In this document: one piece after another, positions 42,747 through 50,367 of the stretch
How positions within the stretch are numbered: the first letter of the stretch is position 1
Layout: each line of letters begins with the position of its first letter
Notes under the pieces: generated by a model
Databases searched by the model: none
What the model saw: the letters and a program-made list of their open reading frames with translations, nothing else
Told to the model about the DNA's origin: nothing
NCBI RefSeq assembly: GCF_001613125.1
Contig: NZ_BDBT01000011.1
Span: 1-64,000, forward strand
DNA length: 64,000 bases
Direction: 5' to 3'
Source: Nocardia shimofusensis NBRC 100134
GTDB taxonomy: Bacteria; Actinomycetota; Actinomycetes; Mycobacteriales; Mycobacteriaceae
Translations under genes and position numbers: made by a program

Positions 42747-44237
42747 TCACCCCGCCAATGCCTTCGGAATGGTCGCGTGCTCCGGCAGGATGACGCCGCA
42801 GCCGAGCGAGGCCGCGAAGGCCGCGCCCTGGTAGCGGTAGCACCGCCGGATCTTCAACCGCGCCTGGGTGGACAGGTCACGGGTGATGGCCTCGATGCGC
42901 GGCAGATCCCCGCGCAGCGGTTCGGTGATGGTCACCAGTGCGCCGAAGCGGGTCACACCGTGGCCCCTGGCCTGCTCCTCGCGCGCCTGCTGGGTGGCGC
43001 CGACGCGCAGCGTCGCCGCGGCCGACACCACGCCGCGTTCGCTCTGCTGGGCGACCAGCGCGTTCTTGAAGTCGTCGTCGACGATCTCGGCGGCGTCGGC
43101 CGCCGAATGCGGCCGGTAGACGATGGCGATGCGCTTGCGCGGCACCTCCGGGTTCGGTGCGAGCAACCGCTGCAGCACCCGCTCGTCGACCGCGCCCTCG
43201 GGGGCGGCGTCCATCTCCCAGGTGACCGACCGGCCGCCGTCGTGGATGAAGTGGTCCCACTTCTCGTCGTGCGAGACCGGGCCCGCGTCGGCCCAATCCA
43301 GGCCGTGCCCTTCGGGTTCGGAGGCCGCGACCTCGAGGTCGGCCTGCGAGGCCGGGTCGTAGCTGCGGCGGATGAACGCGATCACTTCGTCGGCCGACAT
43401 CGGCTGAGCGCGCACACCCGCCTCGGCCAGCGCCGCGCAGATGCCGGGCAGCCGTCTGCCGATCTCGACCGCCTCCTCGGCGGGATTCTTGCGGCGCTCG
43501 GCGGTGGTGGCCTTGAAGGTGATCGCCACGCGCGGCAGCAATTGCACCCGCTCCTGCGGCAATTCGGTGGCCAGCTCGTACATCACCTGCTGGGCCAGCT
43601 CCGGCGCTTCCGGCTTGGTGATCGTGGAGACCTCGGTGAGCAGCCGGTTACCGGTCTCGGGCACGGTGTCGATCACCGGCACCACGGCCACGATGTCGCT
43701 GGTCTGGCCGACCGAGGCCAGGAAGGTGCCCCACGCGGAGACCCAGCGGTCGATCACCGGCTGGTCGACGGCCTCGTGGCCCTGCGGCCACGCCCGCAGC
43801 ACCACGGTGTACTGCGCGAACTGCGGCAGGTGGATCATGCCGAAGCTGTAGCCGCCCGCGTCGATGCCCTCGTAGAGCTTCGAGGGGGCGAGCAGGCCGG
43901 GCAGTCGGGTGACGCCACCGGGAATGCGGGAGAACCGGCCGCCCCGATACACGTGTTCGCCGCGACTGCGCGAGCGCATCCAGTTGAACATCATCAATCC
44001 CGTCTCGTAGCCGGAGCGGCCCCCCGTCCGCCACACCAGTGGAACCATCACCGCCACACCGATTCCGCCGACGACCAGGCCCAGTGTGAATCCACCGACC
44101 ATGGCACAGATCAGCGCGGTGATCACGACGACGAAGCCGATCACCGTCTCTTCCCAGCGCAAGCCGAACAGGCCCGCGCTGCGCGGCTTCTGCCACAACC
44201 CGTAGGAGCGGCGCTCGTAGGTGTCGCTGATCGTCAT
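42747..44237 (-). CDS. SCO6880-type conjugation protein (PrgI-like helices + VirB4 N-terminal-like domain)
   Basis: 496 residues. Two short membrane helices at about 30-68 (FVVVITALICAMVGGFTLGL then GIGVAVMVPLVW) follow a small polar N-terminus, as in PrgI/TcpE proteins. The rest is soluble and resembles the N-terminal domain of VirB4: YSFGMIHLPQFAQYTVVLRA, RVQLLPRVAITFKATT, a long helical middle, and RHSAADAAEIVDDD-like segments. The family is named after Streptomyces SCO6880. I infer that this gene and the next one (the ATPase) split VirB4 in two. The ATG at 44237 overlaps the TrbL-like stop (ATGA) and decides the start. Confidence 0.75.
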   Translation of the reverse strand: MTISDTYERRSYGLWQKPRSAGLFGLRWEETVIGFVVVITALICAMVGGFTLGLVVGGIGVAVMVPLVWRTGGRSGYETGLMMFNWMRSRSRGEHVYRGGRFSRIPGGVTRLPGLLAPSKLYEGIDAGGYSFGMIHLPQFAQYTVVLRAWPQGHEAVDQPVIDRWVSAWGTFLASVGQTSDIVAVVPVIDTVPETGNRLLTEVSTITKPEAPELAQQVMYELATELPQERVQLLPRVAITFKATTAERRKNPAEEAVEIGRRLPGICAALAEAGVRAQPMSADEVIAFIRRSYDPASQADLEVAASEPEGHGLDWADAGPVSHDEKWDHFIHDGGRSVTWEMDAAPEGAVDERVLQRLLAPNPEVPRKRIAIVYRPHSAADAAEIVDDDFKNALVAQQSERGVVSAAATLRVGATQQAREEQARGHGVTRFGALVTITEPLRGDLPRIEAITRDLSTQARLKIRRCYRYQGAAFAASLGCGVILPEHATIPKALAG

Positions 44238-45682
44238 CGCGGAATGGTGCTCCTCCCGAGGTCGGGCGAACGGTTCGCCCAACGATCCCCTGCCACATCA
44301 CCCATCGAATCGTCGGCCCGGCGCATACCGCTGGTCGCGGCTCTGGCCGCGCCGACCCGCCCGGCCGCGGTGGCGGCTCCGGAGGGTACTCCGCGCGAGC
44401 CCTGCGCGCCCGAGGCTCGCGGACCGCCGCCACCCTGCGGATTGTTGGGACCGGGCCTGCCGCCACCGGGGCCACCCGCGCCGCCCGGACGCGGACCGGA
44501 GCCGCTGCCGCTGACGTAGCCGGCCGAGCCCGGTGCGGCGGCCTGCTTCACGCCGACCGCCTTGGTGCCCATCGCGCCGAGCGCCGCGGCCGCGACCAGG
44601 GTGCCGCCCGCGGCGGTCAGACCCGAGCCGCCGGAGCCGACGATCGCGACGGCCGGAGTGACCAGGCGCATCAGCGCGGGCAGCACGAAGGCGACCGAGC
44701 ACAGCAGCACGATGGCGACCAGCATGCGCTGGGCCTGTTCACCGTCGGGCATCGTCGAGGTGGACAGCCCGTCGACATGTCCCGCGGTGGTGAAGGCGAT
44801 CATGTACACGATCGCGGCCACCGGCTTCCAGAGCATGAAGGCGATGATCCAGCCGACCAGCTTCTGATACGACTGCTTGCCGACGTTCATGCCGGAGGCG
44901 GCCGCCGCCAGCGGGAGCACGCCCGCCGCGATGATGAGCAAGCCCTGCCGCACGATCGCCAGCACGATCTGCGCCAGCGCGCCGAGCAGGCCGACGATCG
45001 CGATGATCAGCACCAGACCGGGCGAGAACGCTTGCAGCGCACTGGTTTTCACCATCAGCTCGGCCATGTCCTTGGCATTGCCGTTGGTCGAGTCCTCGAT
45101 GATCCACTCCGCGAACCGGTCCGAGGCCTGCGTGCCGGCGACGATCACCGCGCCCAGCATCCAGGAACTGAACACCACCCGGGCGAACATCCGGAACGAT
45201 TCGGCCGCCTCGCTCACCGCCGCACCGCGTCTGGCCTCGGCCAGGCGCGCGCCGGTCAGGATGATCGAGGCGATCAGCAGCAATATCTGTATCTGGTAGG
45301 TGTAGTCGTTGATCTTGGTGAACAGCGATCCGCCGTCACTGGCCGCCTCGTTGGGCACCTTCATCCAGAACGTCAACGCCAGGATGATCGCCTCACCCAG
45401 GCCGTTCATCAGCGAATCCACCACGCTGCCGAACGTGGATTCCCACGCCTTGTCCTTGACCGCGGTGGCGGCGTCGCCGGGATGGGACGCGGCATTGCCC
45501 GCCTTGCACACCGCCGAGGCGGCATCGCCCAGCGAGATGCCGGGCAGGCCGACCCCGTCGAGGGTGTCGTGGATCTCGTTGCAGGTCTCGTCGAATCCGT
45601 AGGTCTGGCCGTAGGCCACCGTGGGCGTGGCCACCATGACGGTGAAGATCACCGCGAGGATGGTCACCAGTTTGCGCACCAT
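44234..45682 (-). CDS. VirB6/TrbL-like polytopic channel protein
   Basis: 482 residues. A signal-like N-terminus (VRKLVTILAVIFTVMVATPT) is followed by about 60 residues with two cysteines (DETCNEIHD, SAVCKAG) and then six or so helices, for example IQILLLIASIILTGARLAEA, VVFSSWMLGAVIVAGTQASD, VLIIAIVGLLGALAQIVLAI and VGWIIAFMLWKPVAAIVYMI. The C-terminal 110 residues are cytoplasmic, Gly/Pro/Ala-rich and end in a basic stretch. This is the layout of VirB6/TrbL inner-membrane channel components. The ATG at 45682 has GAGGAG eight bases upstream; the frame reaches 45775, which would overlap the previous gene. Confidence 0.8.
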   Translation of the reverse strand: MVRKLVTILAVIFTVMVATPTVAYGQTYGFDETCNEIHDTLDGVGLPGISLGDAASAVCKAGNAASHPGDAATAVKDKAWESTFGSVVDSLMNGLGEAIILALTFWMKVPNEAASDGGSLFTKINDYTYQIQILLLIASIILTGARLAEARRGAAVSEAAESFRMFARVVFSSWMLGAVIVAGTQASDRFAEWIIEDSTNGNAKDMAELMVKTSALQAFSPGLVLIIAIVGLLGALAQIVLAIVRQGLLIIAAGVLPLAAAASGMNVGKQSYQKLVGWIIAFMLWKPVAAIVYMIAFTTAGHVDGLSTSTMPDGEQAQRMLVAIVLLCSVAFVLPALMRLVTPAVAIVGSGGSGLTAAGGTLVAAAALGAMGTKAVGVKQAAAPGSAGYVSGSGSGPRPGGAGGPGGGRPGPNNPQGGGGPRASGAQGSRGVPSGAATAAGRVGAARAATSGMRRADDSMGDVAGDRWANRSPDLGRSTIPR

Positions 45683-45759
45683 CGTGTTCGCTCCTCGGGG
45701 CTCGGCTGATTCCGTGCGTAGCTCGGCCTTGTCCATGCGTGGCGCCGCCTTGTCGATGA

Positions 45760-46572
45760 TCACCATGTAGTCCACCCCGCAAGCGATTCGATGTATTCGG
45801 TACGGCTGCCCTCGGCGGTGGCGGGTTTGAGCCGCCAGTCACCGGCCTCCCACACCATCACCAGGCGCAGGGCGACCCACAGCTGTCTGTCGTCGACGAC
45901 CTGTCCGCGCGAGGCGAACCGGACGACGGCCAGGTCGTCGGCGTAACTCTCGACTTGGAAGGCGTCGGGAGCCACGAAGTAGCGGGTGATCCGCTCGGGT
46001 TGCTGCTCGGGCAGCCGGTTCTGGTCCATGGCGCGGTCGTACTCGGCGAGTTGCTGAGCCGAGGCGCGCACCTGACGCACGTACAACTCGCGGTCGGCGG
46101 GCCGGGCGTTGAGCCGGTAGGTGATCTGCGCGGCCGCGAGCACCGCGCCCTGTGGGGTGTGCGCGTACCCCACCGGCTGTCCTTCCTCCAGCCGGGCGGG
46201 CCCGTCGGAGGTGGAGAACGGCACCGAGGCGCCGTAGACCCGCTGCCAGCCGCGCGGCTGATCCAGCCCCGCGGGTCTGGCGGTCAGCCAGTCCAGATCC
46301 GAGGGCTTGCGCTGTCGCGCCGGGTCCTGCGGAAGTGGTTGTCCCGCAGCATTGTTCGGGATATCCACGCGACGGCCGAACAGGTCGACCTCCGGTGTCG
46401 CGAAGCCCTCGCCGACGGTCGCGGCGAGCTCGGCCTGCCCGCCGCCCGCGGCGTCCTCGTCACGGGAGATGTAGACGACCACACCCACGATCACGATCAG
46501 GGCCAGCAGCGCGGCGGACGCGACGGCGCCGAAGGAGACACGCTCGCGCGTGTAGGGCTCCTTCTGACTCAC
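45760..46572 (-). CDS. Bitopic VirB8/TcpC-like component
   Basis: 270 residues. After VSQKEPYTRERVSFGA a single helix (AVASAALLALIVIVGVVVYI, about 16-35) leads to an extracytoplasmic domain. This contains GYAHTPQGAVLAAAQITYRL, a helix with REQ-type residues, RITRYFVAPDAFQVES and WVALRLVMVWEAGDWRLKPA. The pattern of a helix-rich start and a beta-sheet ending with a Trp-rich strand is that of NTF2-like VirB8/TcpC domains. The neighbouring gene encodes a related domain as a lipoprotein. The GTG at 46572 overlaps the stop of that gene (GTGA). Confidence 0.7.
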   Translation of the reverse strand: MSQKEPYTRERVSFGAVASAALLALIVIVGVVVYISRDEDAAGGGQAELAATVGEGFATPEVDLFGRRVDIPNNAAGQPLPQDPARQRKPSDLDWLTARPAGLDQPRGWQRVYGASVPFSTSDGPARLEEGQPVGYAHTPQGAVLAAAQITYRLNARPADRELYVRQVRASAQQLAEYDRAMDQNRLPEQQPERITRYFVAPDAFQVESYADDLAVVRFASRGQVVDDRQLWVALRLVMVWEAGDWRLKPATAEGSRTEYIESLAGWTTW

Positions 46573-47186
46573 TTCGGTGCCTCCAATGTCACGATGTCGC
46601 CGGGTAGCGCGTCGACCGCCGCTATCGGCCGGGCGGTCGAATCCAGGTCGGGCAGCCGTAATCTCCAATCCTGCGTGGACCACTCGACCGCGGTGTGGTT
46701 CACCGCGAGCGAGCCGTCCGAGTACTCGGTATAGACATCCACCAGACCGCGCTCACCGGTGTACTCGGTGATCCGGTAGCCGCGCAGCCGCGGCGCGTAC
46801 TCCGGGTCGGCCGGTCCGGTGATCGACACCCGCACCCGGTCCACCGCCCACGCGTCACGCGCCGGACCCGGCAGGACTTCCTTCGCCACCACCGCAGGCC
46901 AGTCACCGTCCGGTGCCACCGACAGGCGCACCGTGTGGGTGATCGCGGCGACCGCCGCGCCGGGCGGGGACTGCTCGAAACCCGTTGCCGCACCGTCGGA
47001 GAGGACTTCCGGCCCCTGCGCGGTGTGCGGCAACGCCACACCCTGATACGGCTGCCAGCGCACCTCGGTGGGCGGCGCGGAGAGATCGGCTCCCTCCTGC
47101 TCGCCACCGTCCGCGCAGCCGACCGCCGCGGTGAGCGCGACCGTACCCACCATCACCGCCGTTCCCATGCTCCGCCCCACACTCAC
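46569..47186 (-). CDS. Lipoprotein with domain related to the neighbouring VirB8-like protein
   Basis: 205 residues. The signal peptide MGTAVMVGTVALTAAVGC ends at a probable lipid-modified cysteine. The mature part has LPHTAQGPEVLSDGAATGFE and GAAVAAITHTVRLSVA, matching in order the GYAHTPQGAVLAAAQITYRL segment of the next gene; later LAVNHTAVEWSTQDWRLRLP matches its LVMVWEAGDWRLKPA. So the two look like diverged paralogues, one anchored by a helix and one by lipid. The GTG at 47186 overlaps the upstream stop (GTGA). Function: probable structural component outside the membrane. Confidence 0.7.
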   Translation of the reverse strand: MSVGRSMGTAVMVGTVALTAAVGCADGGEQEGADLSAPPTEVRWQPYQGVALPHTAQGPEVLSDGAATGFEQSPPGAAVAAITHTVRLSVAPDGDWPAVVAKEVLPGPARDAWAVDRVRVSITGPADPEYAPRLRGYRITEYTGERGLVDVYTEYSDGSLAVNHTAVEWSTQDWRLRLPDLDSTARPIAAVDALPGDIVTLEAPK

Positions 47187-47455
47187 GCCGGAAGGAAGGC
47201 CAGCGCGATACTGGTGGCCCCGCTCGCGACGATCGCGCCGATGAGACTCATCAGCACGCCGTGCGAGGCGTCGTTGGCGGCCAGATCGGTGCGGAAGGCG
47301 ATCCACAACTTGCCCGCGGACAGGATCATCCAGGACAGGCACACGATGAGCACGAACCACAGCAACCAGTTCAGCAACTGCATCAGCGGTTCGAGCACCT
47401 CCGACGGCATCTGCTTGTAGGCGAGCAGATCCGTCTGCATTCGAAGCGTGGTCAT
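47183..47455 (-). CDS. Small two-helix membrane protein, pilin-like (I)
   Basis: 90 residues. A polar N-terminus (MTTLRMQTDLLAYKQMPSE) precedes helix one (LMQLLNWLLWFVLIVCLSWM). A short loop KLWIAFRTDLAANDASHG separates it from helix two (GVLMSLIGAIVASGATSIAL). Size and topology fit VirB2/TrbC-like pilin or a short inner-membrane subunit. It resembles the next gene product in layout (helix, basic/aromatic loop, small-residue helix), suggesting paralogues. Its stop overlaps the lipoprotein start. Identity as pilin is inference. Confidence 0.65.
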   Translation of the reverse strand: MTTLRMQTDLLAYKQMPSEVLEPLMQLLNWLLWFVLIVCLSWMILSAGKLWIAFRTDLAANDASHGVLMSLIGAIVASGATSIALAFLPA

Positions 47456-47471
47456 TCCCCGACCCTTACCC

Positions 47472-47768
47472 TTACGTACCGATGACAGCGTTCATGATGG
47501 TGCCCGCGCTAGTGGCGACCACGCCGCCGATCATCGCGCCCGCCACCATCTTCGGCGACTCGAGGCCGCCGCCGGACCAGCGCTCCCAGGCGAATTTGCC
47601 GCCCGCGTAGATGATTCCGCAGATCCCGGACAGCAGGACGAACCAGGTGAGATAGCGCACCAGCTGCAGGATCTTCTCCGATCCGGGGGGCGCCTCCGGG
47701 GTCGGATTGCCGACCTGAGCGAGCACGACGCCGTAGGTGTCCTGGACAGCCAAGAGGAACATGCTCAT
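47472..47768 (-). CDS. Small two-helix membrane protein, pilin-like (II)
   Basis: 98 residues. MSMFLLAVQDTYGVVLAQVG begins the protein, followed by a Pro-rich stretch (NPTPEAPPGS), helix one (LVRYLTWFVLLSGICGIIYA), a loop GGKFAWERWSGGGLESPK, and helix two (MVAGAMIGGVVATSAGTIMN). The TrbC/VirB2-like layout is clearer here than in the next gene. The ATG at 47768 overlaps the stop of the upstream P-loop gene (ATGA). If the system makes a pilus or surface conduit, this or its neighbour is the best candidate for the repeating subunit. Confidence 0.68.
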   Translation of the reverse strand: MSMFLLAVQDTYGVVLAQVGNPTPEAPPGSEKILQLVRYLTWFVLLSGICGIIYAGGKFAWERWSGGGLESPKMVAGAMIGGVVATSAGTIMNAVIGT

Positions 47769-48436
47769 CGGGGCCCTTTCTCGAATGGTGGATCGGTTAC
47801 ATCGTCGTCGGCGAAATCTGTTCTGCTGTCAAGCTTCTCACGGACCGCGTCGACAATGTCAGCCCCCAGCTCGCGAACCTCCACCGGCACCTCGTCCAGC
47901 GGATCGATCTTGCGTTTACGTTCGGGCATCGGGTCGCCCGGCGTCCAGACCGGCAACTGCTCGGGCTCGACCAGAGTCCATTCCTCGTACCAGGGCACCT
48001 GCCACACCGGCCCGGCCAGCGAGCCCACCAGCTCGCGGTACCGGCGGATCTCGGCGGGCATCCGGCCCGGTCGCGCGGCGACCGTGATCAGACCGATCAC
48101 CTCCGAGGGGCCGCCGAAGCCGAAGTGGTGCTGACGCAGCAGATCGTGCGCGCGGGTCAGCCCGGAGATGGTCTCGCGGGCGACGAGCACCACGAACGGC
48201 GACTCGCGATCGAACCCGCCCGGCCAGCGACGGCTGGCGTCGGCCGTCGGGGCCAGCACGTGCGCCAGAGTCGTCGCGCCCGCGCCTCCGTGCACTCCCA
48301 GCAACCACACCAGCGGGGCACGTCCGACGCCCGGCACCGGCCGATCCCATACCGGGGCACGGCGGGATTCGGGCGGCGCGACGACGCCTGCCGGACGCGG
48401 GTCGAGTTTGCGGCGCAGCCGCATGGCGGCGGTCAC
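47765..48436 (-). CDS. P-loop-like protein without Walker A lysines (I)
   Basis: 223 residues. WLLGVHGGAGATTLAHVLAP near residue 45 corresponds to the deviant Walker A of ParA/MinD proteins (KGGxGKTT), but both lysines are replaced (H and A). Downstream FVVLVARETISGLTRAHDLL and VIGLITVAARPGRMP fit a MinD-like beta-alpha core, with no clear ATPase switch residues. The C-terminal 60 residues are charged (ERKRKIDPLDEVP). It probably no longer hydrolyses ATP; TadZ/CpaE-type localisation factors show a comparable loss. The GTG at 48436 overlaps the stop of the next P-loop gene. Confidence 0.7.
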   Translation of the reverse strand: MTAAMRLRRKLDPRPAGVVAPPESRRAPVWDRPVPGVGRAPLVWLLGVHGGAGATTLAHVLAPTADASRRWPGGFDRESPFVVLVARETISGLTRAHDLLRQHHFGFGGPSEVIGLITVAARPGRMPAEIRRYRELVGSLAGPVWQVPWYEEWTLVEPEQLPVWTPGDPMPERKRKIDPLDEVPVEVRELGADIVDAVREKLDSRTDFADDDVTDPPFEKGPR

Positions 48437-49314
48437 GAGGCCACCCCCGCCACCAGCCGCGCGTACGCGCGGCGCGTCTGTTCGGCCAGTTCCGCGTGGC
48501 ACACCAGTTCGCCGCGCGCGAGATGCGGATCGTAGGGGATCTCCCTGATGTCGCGAACCCATCCGGACAGGTGCTCGCGCAGGTGGTCGGCGACACGGGA
48601 GTCGTCGCCGGGCGCCTGGTGCGAGATCACCAGCGTGGTGTCACCCACGATGCCGTTGCCCTGGCCCTCGGCGGCCTCGCCGAATTCGTCGTCGAGCCAC
48701 TCCAGGGTGACCCGCAAGCGGTTGGCCGCGTCCGGGCGCGCCGGAATGGTGAGTACCAGGGCGATGTCCCCGTCGTCGAGCAGCGGACGCAACTGCCTGC
48801 CCGCGATGGGGTGGCCGCCGTCGTAGACCGCGGTATAGCCGGCGTCGGCGACCGCCCGTGCCACCGTCAGGTAGCTCGCCCGGCGGCGTAACGGCGCGGC
48901 GTCCCGCCAGAGCAACCCGATACCGGAGGTCGCGCGCGACAGGCACTCCTTCAGCGGGGCGGGTTCGTCGTCGCCGCGGCCGTACAACCAGGACTGCAGG
49001 CTGATCGGATGCAGATGCTCGTCGGCGCCGCGCAAGGCGATGTCGCCGCCCGCCGCGGTGGCGTCCACCGCTACCGTCGGGGTGCCCGCGGCGCCCAGTT
49101 CGCCCGCGATCCCCAGAGCCGTCGTCGTCGTGCCCGCGCCACCGCAGCCGCCGACCACCAGGATCGGCCGCTGCCCCCATTCCTCGCCGCCGTCACCATC
49201 CCCACCGGCCCGACGCCGGAACCGCACCACCGGAGCCTTGGTACGCGCTTCGCGGCTCGGCGGTTCGCCCCGGTCGGGCGCCTCGTCGAGCCAGCGGCTC
49301 CAGTCCTCTCCCAT
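48433..49314 (-). CDS. ParA/MinD-like protein without Walker A lysines (II)
   Basis: 293 residues. After a charged N-terminus, ILVVGGCGGAGTTTTALGIA starts the MinD-like fold near residue 50. Both Walker A lysines are absent (C and T instead). The following ELGAAGTPTVAVDATAAGGD is the typical ParA strand and switch I. Further core segments are AVYDGGHPIAGRQLRPLLDD and ALVLTIPARPDAANRL. The C-terminus REIPYDPHLARGELVCHAEL resembles the end of ParA/CpaE proteins. Together with the preceding gene it may place or regulate the secretion machine. The ATG at 49314 is chosen; the frame runs up to 49419 inside the next gene. Confidence 0.72.
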   Translation of the reverse strand: MGEDWSRWLDEAPDRGEPPSREARTKAPVVRFRRRAGGDGDGGEEWGQRPILVVGGCGGAGTTTTALGIAGELGAAGTPTVAVDATAAGGDIALRGADEHLHPISLQSWLYGRGDDEPAPLKECLSRATSGIGLLWRDAAPLRRRASYLTVARAVADAGYTAVYDGGHPIAGRQLRPLLDDGDIALVLTIPARPDAANRLRVTLEWLDDEFGEAAEGQGNGIVGDTTLVISHQAPGDDSRVADHLREHLSGWVRDIREIPYDPHLARGELVCHAELAEQTRRAYARLVAGVAS

Positions 49315-49330
49315 CGCTCTCAGCTCTCCT

Positions 49331-50311
49331 TCATCCGGCCGTGATGCTCGAGATGAGCACCCGGCCGCCGACCACCGCGGTGGTGACCGTCTGCTTGTTG
49401 TACGTGGCGGGCGCGCCACCGGGCCGATACTCGGTGACCTCCACCGCGTACATGCTCTCGCCGGCCGCCTTCTCGCCGATCGTGGTCACCCGCACGCAGT
49501 GCGTGGTGCCCACCGGGACCGTGCCGATGCCACGCTGGATGATCTCCGCGCTCGGCACCGCGGCGTCCGGTGCGACGAAGTGCCTGGCGCGCTCGCCGGA
49601 ACGCTCGACGTAGTAGGCGTATTGGAAGCCGAGCACGGCCTCGGGCCCGGAGGTGTCCCCGCCCGCAGCCGCACTGCGCAGCACCCGGTCGGAGCGTTCG
49701 GTGGGACAGCCGGTGGTGATGCCCGCCTGCGCGCTGCCCGCGGTGAACCGCATCGGCGTGGGGTCGGCAGCGGCCGCGGGCCGGTCGCCGGAGAGCCGCA
49801 CGAGCACGAGTGCGCCGACGGCCGAGGCGATCAGCACCAGGATCGCGATCACCAGGACGATCACCGTCCTGGCGCGGCGGGTCGCCGGATGCTCGCGCAG
49901 CGAGCGCGTGGCGGGCGGCGTGGGCGCCGGATCCTCGTCGTAGTCGTCGTCATCGGGCCACGGGAAGCGGACCAGGTCGGCTTCGCGCTCGGGGAAATCG
50001 TCGTCGGGGCCCGGCGCGTGCACCGGGACCGGCGCGTCCTCGGCCACCCAGTCCGACCAGCCGCCAGTGAATTCGCTGCGGCGGGTCGGCAGATCGGCGG
50101 GCACCTCGGCGACCGCCCGCGCGTCGGCCGGATCGGCGTCGCGGTCCTCGTCGCGAAGGTGGTTCGGGAACCGGGCAGGACCCTCGGGGTCGGGCGCGGC
50201 GAGCCGATTCCGGTCGGCCTCCGGTATCGGCTCCGCCTCCGCGGGCGCGGGTGTGCCTGCCGGTTCGATCGGGCCGTACCAACGGGACAGATCTTTGTAC
50301 GACTTCAACAT
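49331..50311 (-). CDS. Bitopic membrane protein, first gene of the secretion-like operon
   Basis: 326 residues. MLKSYKDLSRWYGPIE begins an acidic, Pro-rich cytosolic region of about 145 residues. One helix follows (TVIVLVIAILVLIASAVGAL). The extracytoplasmic part has CPTERSDRV, AVLGFQYAYYVERSGERARH, then VPVGTTHCVRVTTIGEKAAG and YNKQTVTTAVVGGRVLISSI. The latter recalls the NTF2-like folds of other gene products here. It may be another VirB8/TcpC-type component with a cytosolic docking region. GGGGGA lies directly before the ATG. The cutinase gene ends 56 bp upstream on the same strand, and no terminator is obvious in the gap. Confidence 0.68.
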   Translation of the reverse strand: MLKSYKDLSRWYGPIEPAGTPAPAEAEPIPEADRNRLAAPDPEGPARFPNHLRDEDRDADPADARAVAEVPADLPTRRSEFTGGWSDWVAEDAPVPVHAPGPDDDFPEREADLVRFPWPDDDDYDEDPAPTPPATRSLREHPATRRARTVIVLVIAILVLIASAVGALVLVRLSGDRPAAAADPTPMRFTAGSAQAGITTGCPTERSDRVLRSAAAGGDTSGPEAVLGFQYAYYVERSGERARHFVAPDAAVPSAEIIQRGIGTVPVGTTHCVRVTTIGEKAAGESMYAVEVTEYRPGGAPATYNKQTVTTAVVGGRVLISSITAG

Positions 50312-50367
50312 TCCCCCATTCCCACGGGGCCGGGCGCGTGATATCGCATCGTCGGACCTCTCGGCGA

